Assembly (NCBI RefSeq): GCF_008180195.1
Contig: NZ_VTAV01000004.1
Location: 1-64,000, forward strand
From: Sphingobacterium phlebotomi
Lineage (GTDB): Bacteria > Bacteroidota > Bacteroidia > Sphingobacteriales > Sphingobacteriaceae
Direction: 5' to 3'
DNA: 64,000 nucleotides
Position numbers and translations under genes: made by a program. The notes under the pieces are model-generated. The model was not told where the DNA came from. It saw only the letters and a program-made list of their open reading frames with translations, and did no database searches. Every line of letters begins with the position of its first letter. Positions within the stretch are counted from its first letter, which is position 1. This document shows positions 28,501 to 37,267 of the stretch, piece by piece.

Positions 28501-28602
28501 TTATGTTGCAAACATATGTAAAACAAATAAAGACGTTATTATAAAGGTATTATCAAAATATTAAGTTCAGTTCAAATATAGTAAATAATTTCCACTGCCA
28601 AC
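28501..28602 (-). repeat. Conserved ~100 bp promoter/leader block, copy B
   Basis: Second copy of the block at 14319-14421, starting 37 bp upstream of the sigma ATG. Shared runs include TTATGTTGCAAACATATG, AAATAAAGACGTTATTA and TATCAAAATATTAAGTTC. Flanking sequence on either side is unrelated between the copies. Confidence 0.85.
28573..28601 (-). promoter_or_regulatory. Predicted Bacteroidota-type promoter of the locus B sigma gene
   Basis: On the minus strand TTGGCA (28596-28601) precedes TATATTTG (28573-28580), with 18 nt between TTG and the -7 box, one less than in copy A. This matches the TTG / TAnnTTTG pattern. The leader to the ATG at 28464 would be about 100 nt. Confidence 0.65.
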
Positions 28603-28642
28603 CATGGAAATCACTTTTGACGGAATCGGTTCTCGGGAGGAG

Positions 28643-31600
28643 TTATTTAAAGTTTCTTCCTTTATAAAAAACACCCTCAGCAGTTCCTTCCGAGTTGCTT
28701 TCGAGTTCCAAAAGCCAGCTGTTTAGGTTGAAACATCGCTGTACCACAACATGAATCACCCGTTCTTCTATCTGTATCTTCCCAGTCACCATTAACAGCT
28801 TAGCTTGCAATATCTCCCGACGGTATTTCTCAAACATTTTGCCCCATAGTACCAGATTGGCAAAACCTGTCTCGTCTTCAATTGTCACGAACAACACTCC
28901 TTTGGCGGTACCCGGCCGCTGACGTACAGTAATAAGGCCACATACCTTAACCGGCATCCCGTTTTTGACAAGTGGTAATTTATCGGTAGGCAATACATGC
29001 AACAAATCCAGTTTCTTTCTTAAAAAGGATACCGGGTGCGCCTTGATGGAGAGTCCTGTTGTCGCATAATCCTGGACAACATGCTCACTTTCGGTCATAA
29101 ATGGCAAACAGATTTGTTTTTCTTGTGGATTTGCTAAATTTTGTCCTTTAAACAGGGCAACTTGCCTATCCTGTATCGCGGCGACTTCCCACAATGCTTG
29201 TCTGCGATCTAAACCGATAGATCGAAAAGCATCAGCGTCCGCGAGCCTTTCCAAAGTAAAAACAGACAATATGTCGGCCAGCTCATCCACACGTGTATAA
29301 TACTTATGACGGCATTGGATCAGTTTCTCGATATTTTCTTCTTTCAACCCTTTAACTTGCCGAAAGCCCAATCTTAGCTTATGTGGGCGTATTTTAAACT
29401 CCCCTTCCAATGTATTATCCCACAAAGAATGGTTTATATCCACGGGTAGTATCTCCACGCCATGCCTACGTGCATCGATAATGAGTTGGGCCGGTTGGTA
29501 AAAACCCATCGGCTGACTGTTTAACAAAGCAGCCGCAAATACATCGGGATGATAACATTTTATCCAACTAGACACATATACCAACAAGGCAAAAGAAGCG
29601 GCGTGGCTCTCGGGGAAGCCATAACTACCGAAACCTTCCAATTGTCGGAATACGCGATGGGCAAATTCTTCGGTATAATTGTTTGCTACCATGCCGTCTA
29701 CCATCTTTTTACGAAATCGGCTCACTTCTCCATTGGATTTAAAGGTCGCCATACTACGTCGCAGCGCATCGGCTTCAGCCGGTGTAAACCCTGCTGCTAC
29801 AATGGCGATTTCCATCGCCTGTTCCTGAAACAAAGGAACACCTAATGTTCGTTCCAAAATACCTTTAATTTCTTCTGACGGATAATCTATCGCTTCTTCC
29901 CCATTCCGTCTCCGCAAGTACGGATGTACCATATCTCCCTGTATAGGTCCAGGCCGTACAATCGCCACTTCGATGACTAAATCATAAAATATTTTAGGTT
30001 TCAAACGGGGGAGCATGGACATCTGTGCACGGCTTTCGATCTGGAATACGCCCAAGGTATCCGCCAAACTGATCATATCGTACACTTTTTCATCAGTCGT
30101 TCCCATACTCGTCAATGTTAATTCATCGCCATAATGCTTTTTAATCAGGTCAAACCCCTTGCGGATACAGGTCAGCATGCCCAATCCCAACACATCTACT
30201 TTTAGAAATCCTAACGCCTCTAAATCATCTTTGTTCCACTCCAGATTGGTGCGTTCTTCCATGCGTGCCGGAATAATAGGACATAGTTCGTGAATTTTGC
30301 CTTGCGTGATAACAAAACCTCCTGTATGTTGCCCCAGTTGACGTGGAAACCCAATCAGTTGCTCTGCCAATTCCAATATTTTACGGAAGTGCGGATCTTC
30401 AATATAAAAACCATGTTCTTCGAATCTTTCAGGCTCCAGCGTACTATCCCAATGCGAACCAATCGTCCTAGACAACCTACTGAGCGCATCCATGGATAAG
30501 CCCATCGCCTTTCCCACATCCCGTAAAGCACCTTTCACGCGTTCTTGGGTTACCGTTGCCACAATAGCTGCCCTATCCCGACCATATTTTTCATAGATGT
30601 ACTGGATGACTTCCTCCCGACGTTCATGTTCAAAATCGACATCAATATCGGGCGGTTCATCCCTTGCATCCGACATAAACCGAGCAAACAACAACTTTAT
30701 GTCATTAGGATTAACAGCAGTGATTTCCAGACAGTAACATACAATAGAATTTGCCGCTGAACCACGCCCTTGGCATAAGATACCACGTTCACGGGCAAAG
30801 CGCACATAATCATATACGGTCAAGAAATAAGAAGCATAGTTTTTTCGTCGGATGAAATCTAGCTCCATCTGTATGGTAGGTGTATGCTTCTCTAATTCCT
30901 CTTCATTAAAAAGTTTTTTTGCTCCCTTCCATACCCATATTTCTAATTCTTCCTGTGGTGTACGTCCCTCGTGGGTAAGCTCTTCCGGATAGACATATTC
31001 CAACTCATCTAACGAAAAACGACATGCATCGGCTATTTGGATGGTATGTTCCAGTGTCTCCGAATAGGGTGCGAACAAACGTTCCATCTCTTCTTGTGGT
31101 TTTAAATAACGTTCGGCATTGGGATGCAAGCGAAATCCTGCTGTATATATGGTACATTTTTCACGCACACAGGTCAGTATATCCTGCAATTCACGACGCT
31201 CCGGAATATGGTAATGTACATTACCTAACGCTACGACGGGAATTTGAAGCTGTTCGGCTAAATCATAGAGACGAAACAGCCGTTTGGTATCGTCGCCTTG
31301 ATAAGTCCGGGATAGTCCTACGTATACTTGTCCTTTCAAATGCTCCGCATATGCTGTGACTCTTTCTATAAAAGCAATATCCAATTCAAAACCATCCGAA
31401 AGTGTGGTTGGTGGAACAATGATAAACAGTAAATCTTCTTTATGTGTGTATACATCCGCTGGATAAAGATGACATTTTCCCTTCTCTGCCCGCAGGTTTC
31501 CTGTTGTCAACAAGGTACACAATTTACCATAACCTAATTTGCTTTTTGGATAAGCCAGCAAACTGGCTCCATCCAATAGATCTAATCGACAGCCCAGCAC

Positions 31601-31783
31601 CAGACGAATCCGATGTTTTCGTGCTGCGACGTGGGCACGAACGACACCTGCCAAACTGTTTCTATCCGTAATAGCGATGGCCTCATAGCCTAACATAGCT
31701 GCTTGTTCCACTAGCTCTTCGGGATGCGATGCACCTCGGAGAAAACTAAAATTACTGGTTACTTGTAGCTCGATATATCTCAT
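28643..31783 (-). CDS. dnaE2: Error-prone DNA polymerase DnaE2 (ImuC)
   Basis: A C-family replicative-type polymerase of about 1046 residues used for damage-induced mutagenic synthesis with ImuA and ImuB. An N-terminal PHP domain (MRYIELQVTSNFSFLRGASH, GYEAIAITDRNSLAGVVRAH) is followed by the polymerase core with the catalytic aspartates in DEPPDIDVDFEHERR and by GRGSAANSIVCYCL. A helix-hairpin-helix region and an OB fold (VCGLITVRQRPGTAKGVLFV) come last. The length fits DnaE2 rather than DnaE1. The ATG at 31783 has a strong ribosome binding site (TAGGAGGGATA) and lies 8 bp after the imuB stop; the 27-residue upstream extension is unlikely. It is the third gene of imuA-imuB-dnaE2. Confidence 0.96.
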   Translation of the reverse strand: MRYIELQVTSNFSFLRGASHPEELVEQAAMLGYEAIAITDRNSLAGVVRAHVAARKHRIRLVLGCRLDLLDGASLLAYPKSKLGYGKLCTLLTTGNLRAEKGKCHLYPADVYTHKEDLLFIIVPPTTLSDGFELDIAFIERVTAYAEHLKGQVYVGLSRTYQGDDTKRLFRLYDLAEQLQIPVVALGNVHYHIPERRELQDILTCVREKCTIYTAGFRLHPNAERYLKPQEEMERLFAPYSETLEHTIQIADACRFSLDELEYVYPEELTHEGRTPQEELEIWVWKGAKKLFNEEELEKHTPTIQMELDFIRRKNYASYFLTVYDYVRFARERGILCQGRGSAANSIVCYCLEITAVNPNDIKLLFARFMSDARDEPPDIDVDFEHERREEVIQYIYEKYGRDRAAIVATVTQERVKGALRDVGKAMGLSMDALSRLSRTIGSHWDSTLEPERFEEHGFYIEDPHFRKILELAEQLIGFPRQLGQHTGGFVITQGKIHELCPIIPARMEERTNLEWNKDDLEALGFLKVDVLGLGMLTCIRKGFDLIKKHYGDELTLTSMGTTDEKVYDMISLADTLGVFQIESRAQMSMLPRLKPKIFYDLVIEVAIVRPGPIQGDMVHPYLRRRNGEEAIDYPSEEIKGILERTLGVPLFQEQAMEIAIVAAGFTPAEADALRRSMATFKSNGEVSRFRKKMVDGMVANNYTEEFAHRVFRQLEGFGSYGFPESHAASFALLVYVSSWIKCYHPDVFAAALLNSQPMGFYQPAQLIIDARRHGVEILPVDINHSLWDNTLEGEFKIRPHKLRLGFRQVKGLKEENIEKLIQCRHKYYTRVDELADILSVFTLERLADADAFRSIGLDRRQALWEVAAIQDRQVALFKGQNLANPQEKQICLPFMTESEHVVQDYATTGLSIKAHPVSFLRKKLDLLHVLPTDKLPLVKNGMPVKVCGLITVRQRPGTAKGVLFVTIEDETGFANLVLWGKMFEKYRREILQAKLLMVTGKIQIEERVIHVVVQRCFNLNSWLLELESNSEGTAEGVFYKGRNFK

Positions 31784-31791
31784 TATCCCTC

Positions 31792-33297
31792 CTACGCAAA
31801 AAATCCATGCAAATACCAATTGGGAGAACGATCTCCCTGATAATGCCCTAAACGAAATAACCAATACCTTCTTCCCTGATTATCCTCTACATAGTAATAA
31901 TCACGGTGCTCTCCTTGCTCGATCCACCACTCGCGTTCTATTCGCTCCGGGCCATCTGCTTTTTTAATAAGATGCACCTCTCCTTTGTAACGGAATAACA
32001 TCGGAGGATAATCCGGAATAGGCGCACTTACTTCAATAGGATGAGGTGGATTCAGCAATCTTGTCGGACGAGGACGGTCTGTACGCCATGCTGTAGTTCG
32101 TTTCTCCGTCAAGGAAATAGCTAGCCTAATAGAACGTTCTGGCCAATAGTGTTCATCTGGCAAAAACCGATTGATACAGCATGCAGCATCTCTTCCCTTA
32201 AACCTGTCCAGCAATTCAGCCAATGCATCATTGTCTAGACTTTCTTCTCCATTCCATAACAATTCTTGGACGGGTATCGCATCCTCTACTTTAAGAGCTT
32301 CTAATACAAAAATTTCAATTCCCAAACCGGGTGCTATGGTGGGTATTTTTTGCTTAAATAAACCCAAGAGATGTTTTGCGTGTGCAGAGGCACGGTTTGT
32401 TCCAATCTCTATATATCTTACTTTTCCGTCCACACGATAGCAAGATAATTTTGCTTTACGCAGTCCCTTCCCTTCGTTCATCAAGCGTTTACACAGCATA
32501 ACCAATAGCTTTTCTATCGCTATTTCAATACCTTTTGCCGTCTTGATGGGTTCTAGGCAAGGAACCCGTTCAGCATAAGGGATGACAGGTTTCAATGGGG
32601 CAATATATTCTTCTTCCTTTCCCAAGGCTTGCGCCATACGTTTCGTTAAATCTTCTCCAAAACGCCTTTTCAATACTTGTGATGGTATCTGTGTAACGCT
32701 AGCTACCGTCCTAAATCCTAACTTTTTCAATCGCTCCAGAAGATTGGATTCTAAACGTAAACAAGCTATTGGCATCGTCGATAGGACTTGATCTTGGGCA
32801 TTGTCTGGAATAATAGTATCCTGTTGTCCATATCGAGCTATTGCCCAAGCAGCTCCTATAGTCGATGCTATACCTATCCGAACTTCATACGCTTTTTGCC
32901 TTATTTGCCGATGTATTTCTTGGAGATAGACTTTCTCGCCTCCCCATAGATGGGCACAGCCTGTTATATCTAAAATTAAGAAATCTCCTGTATCTACACT
33001 TACTATGGGCGTGTATCGCATACACCACAACCCGATACCTTGCAATAGCTTCTCTTTTCGTAACGGTTTATCTGGTAATACCTCTAGTCTTGGAATAGCT
33101 GCGCGAGCATCGGCCACGACCATGTTTGGCACAACGCCAAGTTGAGCTGCCAACGGGTTGACCGCCGAAACACACATTCTCCCTCGCACGAGCATAGCAA
33201 AAACGAAGGGTATATCGGCCAATGAGGGGTTATGTTTCGTATACCAATCTGTCAATAAAAAAGGGAACCATAATACAGCGTATCGTTTTGCCATCAT
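31792..33297 (-). CDS. imuB: ImuB, Y-family polymerase-like accessory protein
   Basis: A 501-residue Y-family-fold protein that bridges ImuA, DnaE2 and the sliding clamp. The N-terminus (RYAVLWFPFLLTDWYTKHNP) lacks the DMDAFFA metal-binding motif of active Y polymerases, and the second acidic motif reads VSVDTGDFLILDI instead of SxDE. This agrees with the known non-catalytic character of ImuB. A helix-hairpin-helix/palm region (LERLKKLGFRTVASVTQIPS) and the typical ImuB C-terminus (WYLHGFFA) are present. Its ATG overlaps the imuA stop as TAATG, with AAGGTGGGG just upstream, so it is translationally coupled. Confidence 0.95.
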   Translation of the reverse strand: MMAKRYAVLWFPFLLTDWYTKHNPSLADIPFVFAMLVRGRMCVSAVNPLAAQLGVVPNMVVADARAAIPRLEVLPDKPLRKEKLLQGIGLWCMRYTPIVSVDTGDFLILDITGCAHLWGGEKVYLQEIHRQIRQKAYEVRIGIASTIGAAWAIARYGQQDTIIPDNAQDQVLSTMPIACLRLESNLLERLKKLGFRTVASVTQIPSQVLKRRFGEDLTKRMAQALGKEEEYIAPLKPVIPYAERVPCLEPIKTAKGIEIAIEKLLVMLCKRLMNEGKGLRKAKLSCYRVDGKVRYIEIGTNRASAHAKHLLGLFKQKIPTIAPGLGIEIFVLEALKVEDAIPVQELLWNGEESLDNDALAELLDRFKGRDAACCINRFLPDEHYWPERSIRLAISLTEKRTTAWRTDRPRPTRLLNPPHPIEVSAPIPDYPPMLFRYKGEVHLIKKADGPERIEREWWIEQGEHRDYYYVEDNQGRRYWLFRLGHYQGDRSPNWYLHGFFA

Positions 33298-34037
33298 TAC
33301 CCCACCTTTCTCTTATCCTGATATACGTGATCAGAGGTTAGGGCAAGCCGCTTAGCTTGCAATTGGTTTTGTCTCCATCCCACTTGCCATCGGCTAGGGT
33401 TTCCATTTCTGACTTTTAAGAGTTCCACTTCCCATTCGGGAAAACCCACACCAGGTATATTCCCTTGCACATAGCTTGGCAAAGGACGGATATGCCAGCG
33501 TGCCGCACAAGTTGTTGCACCGAAAAATCGAGGCTGTAACCGTAATACAAAACCTGTAACCTTACTTCTCTCTACGGCAAGTTGTAATCGTCTGGATTGC
33601 ACAAAATCAATATCTTGTACTTCTGCAATAACCACACGTATTCCCTCGCATTTTAGCCCTTCCTCTAATGCCCAAAGAATATCCTTTTGCTTTTTCATCT
33701 GCACAAAGATGATACGGTCCGGATCTATACCAAACGATTTGATGGAGGGTGCAAACAATTGATCGGAATTGTTTATCCATAAGCATACACCACCCCTCTG
33801 CATCAAAAAAGACAACAATCTGCCTATGAAACCACTTGATGCAGCTTCTTCTTCCTTGTTTTCACTTATAAACTCGTGCAGGGTACCTAAAGGAAAAACA
33901 TGACCCGGAAAAGCGTTTTCTAACGCTCCTAAACCTACTTTATAGTCCTTTTTATCAATTTGTTTAAAGCCTTGCCATTGCAATATCTGTTGTTGCAAAT
34001 CAGCTATTAACATCGATTTTTCGACAGATGTGCGCAT
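33297..34037 (-). CDS. imuA: ImuA, RecA-like mutagenesis cassette protein
   Basis: A protein of about 246 residues related to RecA/SulA-like folds and the first gene of the imuA-imuB-dnaE2 cassette. Features are GALENAFPGHVFPLGTLHEF, a segment SSGFIGRLLSFLMQRGGVCL where RecA has the Walker region (P-loop residues are degenerate), and a C-terminal VGFPEWEVELLKVRNGNPS typical of the family. The start is the ATG at 34037, preceded by AAAGGAG; the longer frame begins with TTG at 34061. A TACTAA-N5-TTAGTA palindrome lies 27 bp upstream of the ATG, so expression is probably controlled by the XRE-S24 repressor at 52229-53002. Confidence 0.92.
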   Translation of the reverse strand: MRTSVEKSMLIADLQQQILQWQGFKQIDKKDYKVGLGALENAFPGHVFPLGTLHEFISENKEEEAASSGFIGRLLSFLMQRGGVCLWINNSDQLFAPSIKSFGIDPDRIIFVQMKKQKDILWALEEGLKCEGIRVVIAEVQDIDFVQSRRLQLAVERSKVTGFVLRLQPRFFGATTCAARWHIRPLPSYVQGNIPGVGFPEWEVELLKVRNGNPSRWQVGWRQNQLQAKRLALTSDHVYQDKRKVG

Positions 34038-34063
34038 CGCTATCTCCTTTCTCCAAGACAAAT

Positions 34064-34088
34064 ATAATACTAATATTTTTAGTATTAT
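34064..34088. promoter_or_regulatory. Operator-like palindrome upstream of imuA
   Basis: ATAATACTAA-tattt-TTAGTATTAT is a perfect inverted repeat with 10 bp arms and a 5 bp spacer. Its core TACTAA-N5-TTAGTA (34068-34084) is identical in half-sites and spacing to the palindrome at 53025-53041 in front of the LexA-like gene. Position, just upstream of the imuA start, fits a repressor site. Confidence 0.8.
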
Positions 34089-34107
34089 AATGAAAGAAAA
34101 AATAAGC

Positions 34108-35553
34108 CTACACTATCTCATCTACGGTGTCTTCGCGAAATGGGGCTTCTTCATCAAATTCGCCCTCCCATTTTGCTACGACAACTGTTGCTAAACAGTT
34201 GCCAATAACATTGACTGAAGTACGTGCCATATCCATCAGTTCGTCTATACCTAAAATAGCTGCAATGACAAAAGTCGGTAGCCCAAACTGGTCTGCCGTA
34301 GCAATCAGTACAATCAAAGAAGCTCGCGGTACTGCAGCCACTCCTTTGGAGGTAATCATCAACGTGAAGGCAATCAATAATTGTTGTCCAATGGTCAATG
34401 GTATACCGGCCGCTTGTGCTACAAAAATAGAGGCAAGGGAAAGATAAAGTGATGTACCATCCAGATTAAAGCTATACCCTGTTGGGATAACAAATGAAAC
34501 AATCTTACGGGGCACACCGAATTTCTCCATAGCGTTCATGGCTTTAGGCAAAGCAGCATCAGAACTTGTAGTGGCAAAAGCTATGGAAACAGGTTCTTTA
34601 ACCGCGTTCATAAAACGTTTAACTGGTATCTTTAAAAATAAGGCAATCGGAAGCAGAACTCCTCCTAGGAAGAGCAACAAAGCGAGGTATAGACTTCCGA
34701 GCAGCATAAATAGGTTTTTTAGGATATCCACACCGAGGTGCCCCACGGTATATGCCATAGCTGCCCCCACACCAATTGGAGCAAACAGCATGACGATATT
34801 AGTAAACTTAAACATGGCCTCCGAGAGACTCTCCGTAAAGTTAACCAATGGTTTCCGCTTCTTTTCCTCTACCAACGCTAGCCCAATACCAAATATCACC
34901 CCAAACACCACGATTTGCAATACTTGATTTTCGTAAACTGCTTTAACGATATTTTCGGGGAAAGTATCCCGTATAAATGCGTTAAATTTATATACGCCGT
35001 GAGCATTGCTCGATATATGCGACATGGCCGCACTATCGGCCACACTCATCGTAGCGGTTTTAGGAAGTTCTTCGTGTGGCATATTTTCTACATCAACGCC
35101 CACCCCTGCCTTTGTAATATTAATGACAATCAAACCAATAAATATAGCGCAGGTAGTTGCCGACACAAAGTACAGCATAGATTTCCACGCCATTCGCCCT
35201 ACCGATTTTAGATCGGAATGTCCTGCAATACCAAAAACCAGTGTAGCAAACAGGATGGGGCCGACAATGGTTTTCACTAATTTAATAAAGGCTTGTGATA
35301 AAGGCTGTAAGGCGCGAGCAAAATTAGGAAAATCTAATCCGATAAATACTCCCAGAACCAAACAAGTCAATATCCATGTGGTTAAGTTTTTACGGACGAT
35401 TGCATTCAGTACCAAAACGGAGGCTACTATCCACCGTACCCACATCATGAAATCTGGATGGATAGCAAACCAGTTAAGTTCATATATTAAGGTTAGAATG
35501 AGCGCAATCGAAACAGTAAAGAGGGTGATAACGGCGACTTGTTTTTTCAACAT
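34108..35553 (-). CDS. Dicarboxylate/amino acid:cation symporter (DAACS family)
   Basis: A 481-residue inner-membrane transporter that takes up glutamate, aspartate or C4-dicarboxylates with protons or sodium. Multiple hydrophobic helices are visible. Family signatures are the serine-rich re-entrant loop FATTSSDAALPKAMNAM, GYSFNLDGTSLYLSLASIF and ARTSVNVIGNCLATVVVAKW. The length is slightly above the usual ~430 because of an extra hydrophilic loop around residues 165-215 (VGVDVENMPHEELPKTATMS). A -7-like box TACATTTG (minus strand, 35582-35589) lies upstream. Substrate specificity cannot be assigned. It precedes imuA by 71 bp but has no evident functional link to it. Confidence 0.93.
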   Translation of the reverse strand: MLKKQVAVITLFTVSIALILTLIYELNWFAIHPDFMMWVRWIVASVLVLNAIVRKNLTTWILTCLVLGVFIGLDFPNFARALQPLSQAFIKLVKTIVGPILFATLVFGIAGHSDLKSVGRMAWKSMLYFVSATTCAIFIGLIVINITKAGVGVDVENMPHEELPKTATMSVADSAAMSHISSNAHGVYKFNAFIRDTFPENIVKAVYENQVLQIVVFGVIFGIGLALVEEKKRKPLVNFTESLSEAMFKFTNIVMLFAPIGVGAAMAYTVGHLGVDILKNLFMLLGSLYLALLLFLGGVLLPIALFLKIPVKRFMNAVKEPVSIAFATTSSDAALPKAMNAMEKFGVPRKIVSFVIPTGYSFNLDGTSLYLSLASIFVAQAAGIPLTIGQQLLIAFTLMITSKGVAAVPRASLIVLIATADQFGLPTFVIAAILGIDELMDMARTSVNVIGNCLATVVVAKWEGEFDEEAPFREDTVDEIV

Positions 35554-35622
35554 CTGGGTTTTATTTTTGTTTTGAAAAAAACAAATGTATAAAAAACAAA
35601 AGAATATACGGACTGAAACAAC

Positions 35623-35655
35623 AAAAAAGCATCACCCATAGGGCAATGCTTTTAA
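35623..35655 (-). terminator. Rho-independent terminator downstream of the ferredoxin gene
   Basis: AAAAGCAT-ca-CCC-ata-GGG-ca-ATGCTTTT is a two-part stem with a small internal mismatch. On the minus strand it is followed by a T run (TTTTTTGTTG), so it would end ferredoxin transcription before the symporter gene. Confidence 0.75.
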
Positions 35656-35680
35656 TATTAGTCATAAGCAATTGTTTTGC

Positions 35681-36031
35681 TTATTCAGCGTGAAGCCATG
35701 CTTTCTTCGCTAAAAGTTCTTCCTCGGTCTCTACAACCTCTTCATCTTCCACACAGCAATCCACCGGACACACTGCTGCACATTGCGGTTCATCATGAAA
35801 ACCTTTACATTCCGTACATTTGTCAGAAACGATATAATACACCTCATTGGAAATAGCTTCTTGGGATTCATTAGCATCCAATGTGACTCCATCTCCAAAA
35901 TCAATCACACCGTCCAAGGCAGTTCCCTCCGAAAATTTCCAAGTTACACCTGCATCATATATAGCGTTGTTCGGGCATTCGGGTTCGCATGCTCCGCAAT
36001 TTATACACTCATCTGTAATTTTAATTGCCAT
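35681..36031 (-). CDS. 2x[4Fe-4S] ferredoxin
   Basis: A 116-residue electron carrier. The first cluster motif is CINCGACEPECPNNAIYD; the second is CTECKGFHDEPQCAAVCP, with the longer CX2CX8CX3C spacing seen in FdxA/YfhL-like ferredoxins. About 47 residues separate the two. The C-terminus is acidic (VEDEEVVETEEELLAKK). A good ribosome binding site, GAGGTGATAA, precedes the ATG. It is divergent from the acyl-CoA reductase gene, with 134 bp between starts. It probably donates electrons in central metabolism; a specific partner is not evident. Confidence 0.93.
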   Translation of the reverse strand: MAIKITDECINCGACEPECPNNAIYDAGVTWKFSEGTALDGVIDFGDGVTLDANESQEAISNEVYYIVSDKCTECKGFHDEPQCAAVCPVDCCVEDEEVVETEEELLAKKAWLHAE

Positions 36032-36089
36032 TTATCACCTCACAATTATAATAAATAAACTAATTTTGTCTCGTCCTAAAATAATACTA

Positions 36090-36122
36090 CAAAGTTAGTA
36101 GTTATTTCTTAAGACACGCAAA
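36090..36122 (-). promoter_or_regulatory. Predicted promoter of the ferredoxin gene
   Basis: On the minus strand TTTG (36119-36122), a 21 nt spacer and TAACTTTG (36090-36097) fit the Bacteroidota -33/-7 pattern. The -7 box overlaps TACTAC-N4-TTAGTA (36085-36100), a near match to the imuA/XRE operator but with the spacer one base short. Confidence 0.6.
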
Positions 36123-36165
36123 GATACTTCAAAAAAAAATCAGAACGATTCTAAATTAAAAGATT

Positions 36166-37182
36166 TTGACACAGAAACAACGAATAGATGCCTTTGTAAC
36201 GCTGGGTAAATTACTTGCTTCCGATCAAGAAAAGACAGAGAGGATTCTACAGCAAGCATCCATTAAAAATCCGTGGTACACCATGGAGAATACAAAAAAG
36301 CAATTCCAGGCGTTGTCTTCCAATTTGACATCCGAAAAGCTTATGCGATGGGTAGCCCTCTATCCGGCAATACAAAATGATCAAATTGTCGGACTTATAT
36401 TAGCGGGAAATATTCCTTTAGCAGGTTTCCATGATATATTATGTGTACTTATCGCAGGCTTTAACGCACAGATTAAATTATCATCTGACGATGCCGGGTT
36501 GACTACCTTTGTGCTTCATGAACTTATCGAAATAGAACCTGCATTCGCCAAGAAAATCCAAATCGTAGATCGATTACAACAATATGATTTGATTATTGCT
36601 ACCGGCAGCAATAACAGCTCCCGCTACTTTGATTATTACTTTGGAAGGAAACCTCACATTATCCGTAAAAATCGAAATTCCATGGCCATCCTTACCGGCA
36701 CAGAATCTCCCGAGCAATTAAAAGCTTTAGGATTTGATATTTTCGACTATTTTGGACTCGGGTGTCGTTCTGTTTCCAAATTATATATTCCTCGTCATTA
36801 CAACTTCAATGCATTTTTTGAAGCTATCGAAGACTTTAACGTCGTTAAAGAACATTATAAATATGTCAACAATTACGACTATAACAAATCCATCTATTTA
36901 ATTAATGGCGATAAACATCTTGACAATGGTTTTATGTTGCTTAAAGAAGATATGAGATTTGCGTCTCCGTTAGCTACGGTGTTTTACGAAGAGTATGATC
37001 AAATTCATGAAATTGCAGATCAATTGGAAGCACAAGCAGATAAAATACAATGTATCGTTACCGAAACCACAATAGAAACAAGCATTCCGACGTTTTCTTT
37101 AGGAAACAGTCAATGTCCTTCTTTAACAGACTATGCTGACGGGGTGGATGTTTTGGAATTTCTTTTTCGGCACAATAAATAA
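36166..37182 (+). CDS. LuxC-type acyl-CoA reductase
   Basis: A 338-residue protein of the LuxC/acyl-CoA reductase family, which reduces acyl-CoA to aldehyde with NADPH through an acyl-cysteine. Visible features are LILAGNIPLAGFHDILCVLI near residue 80, IATGSNNSSRYFDYYFGRKP, and LGCRSVSKLYIPRHYN with the likely catalytic Cys. The reading frame begins with TTG at 36166 (TTGACACAGAAACAA); no ATG gives a comparable N-terminus, so a TTG start is likely. It is shorter than bioluminescence LuxC (about 480), as is usual for Bacteroidota members. No luxD or luxE homologue is adjacent; the physiological aldehyde is unknown. Confidence 0.85.
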   Translation: MTQKQRIDAFVTLGKLLASDQEKTERILQQASIKNPWYTMENTKKQFQALSSNLTSEKLMRWVALYPAIQNDQIVGLILAGNIPLAGFHDILCVLIAGFNAQIKLSSDDAGLTTFVLHELIEIEPAFAKKIQIVDRLQQYDLIIATGSNNSSRYFDYYFGRKPHIIRKNRNSMAILTGTESPEQLKALGFDIFDYFGLGCRSVSKLYIPRHYNFNAFFEAIEDFNVVKEHYKYVNNYDYNKSIYLINGDKHLDNGFMLLKEDMRFASPLATVFYEEYDQIHEIADQLEAQADKIQCIVTETTIETSIPTFSLGNSQCPSLTDYADGVDVLEFLFRHNK

Positions 37183-37267
37183 TTTAAGCTTCCAATGGTT
37201 TGAAAATCTTGGAGAGTTTAACGTTGAATCGAAGCATTTGTGTTAAATAAAAAATGATAACTTTGTT

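Noticed and set aside
1..28602. Simple tandem duplication of one whole locus
   Set aside because: The SusC proteins are very similar, but the sigma factors, DUF4998 C-termini, oxidoreductases and terminal genes differ too much for a recent whole-locus duplication.
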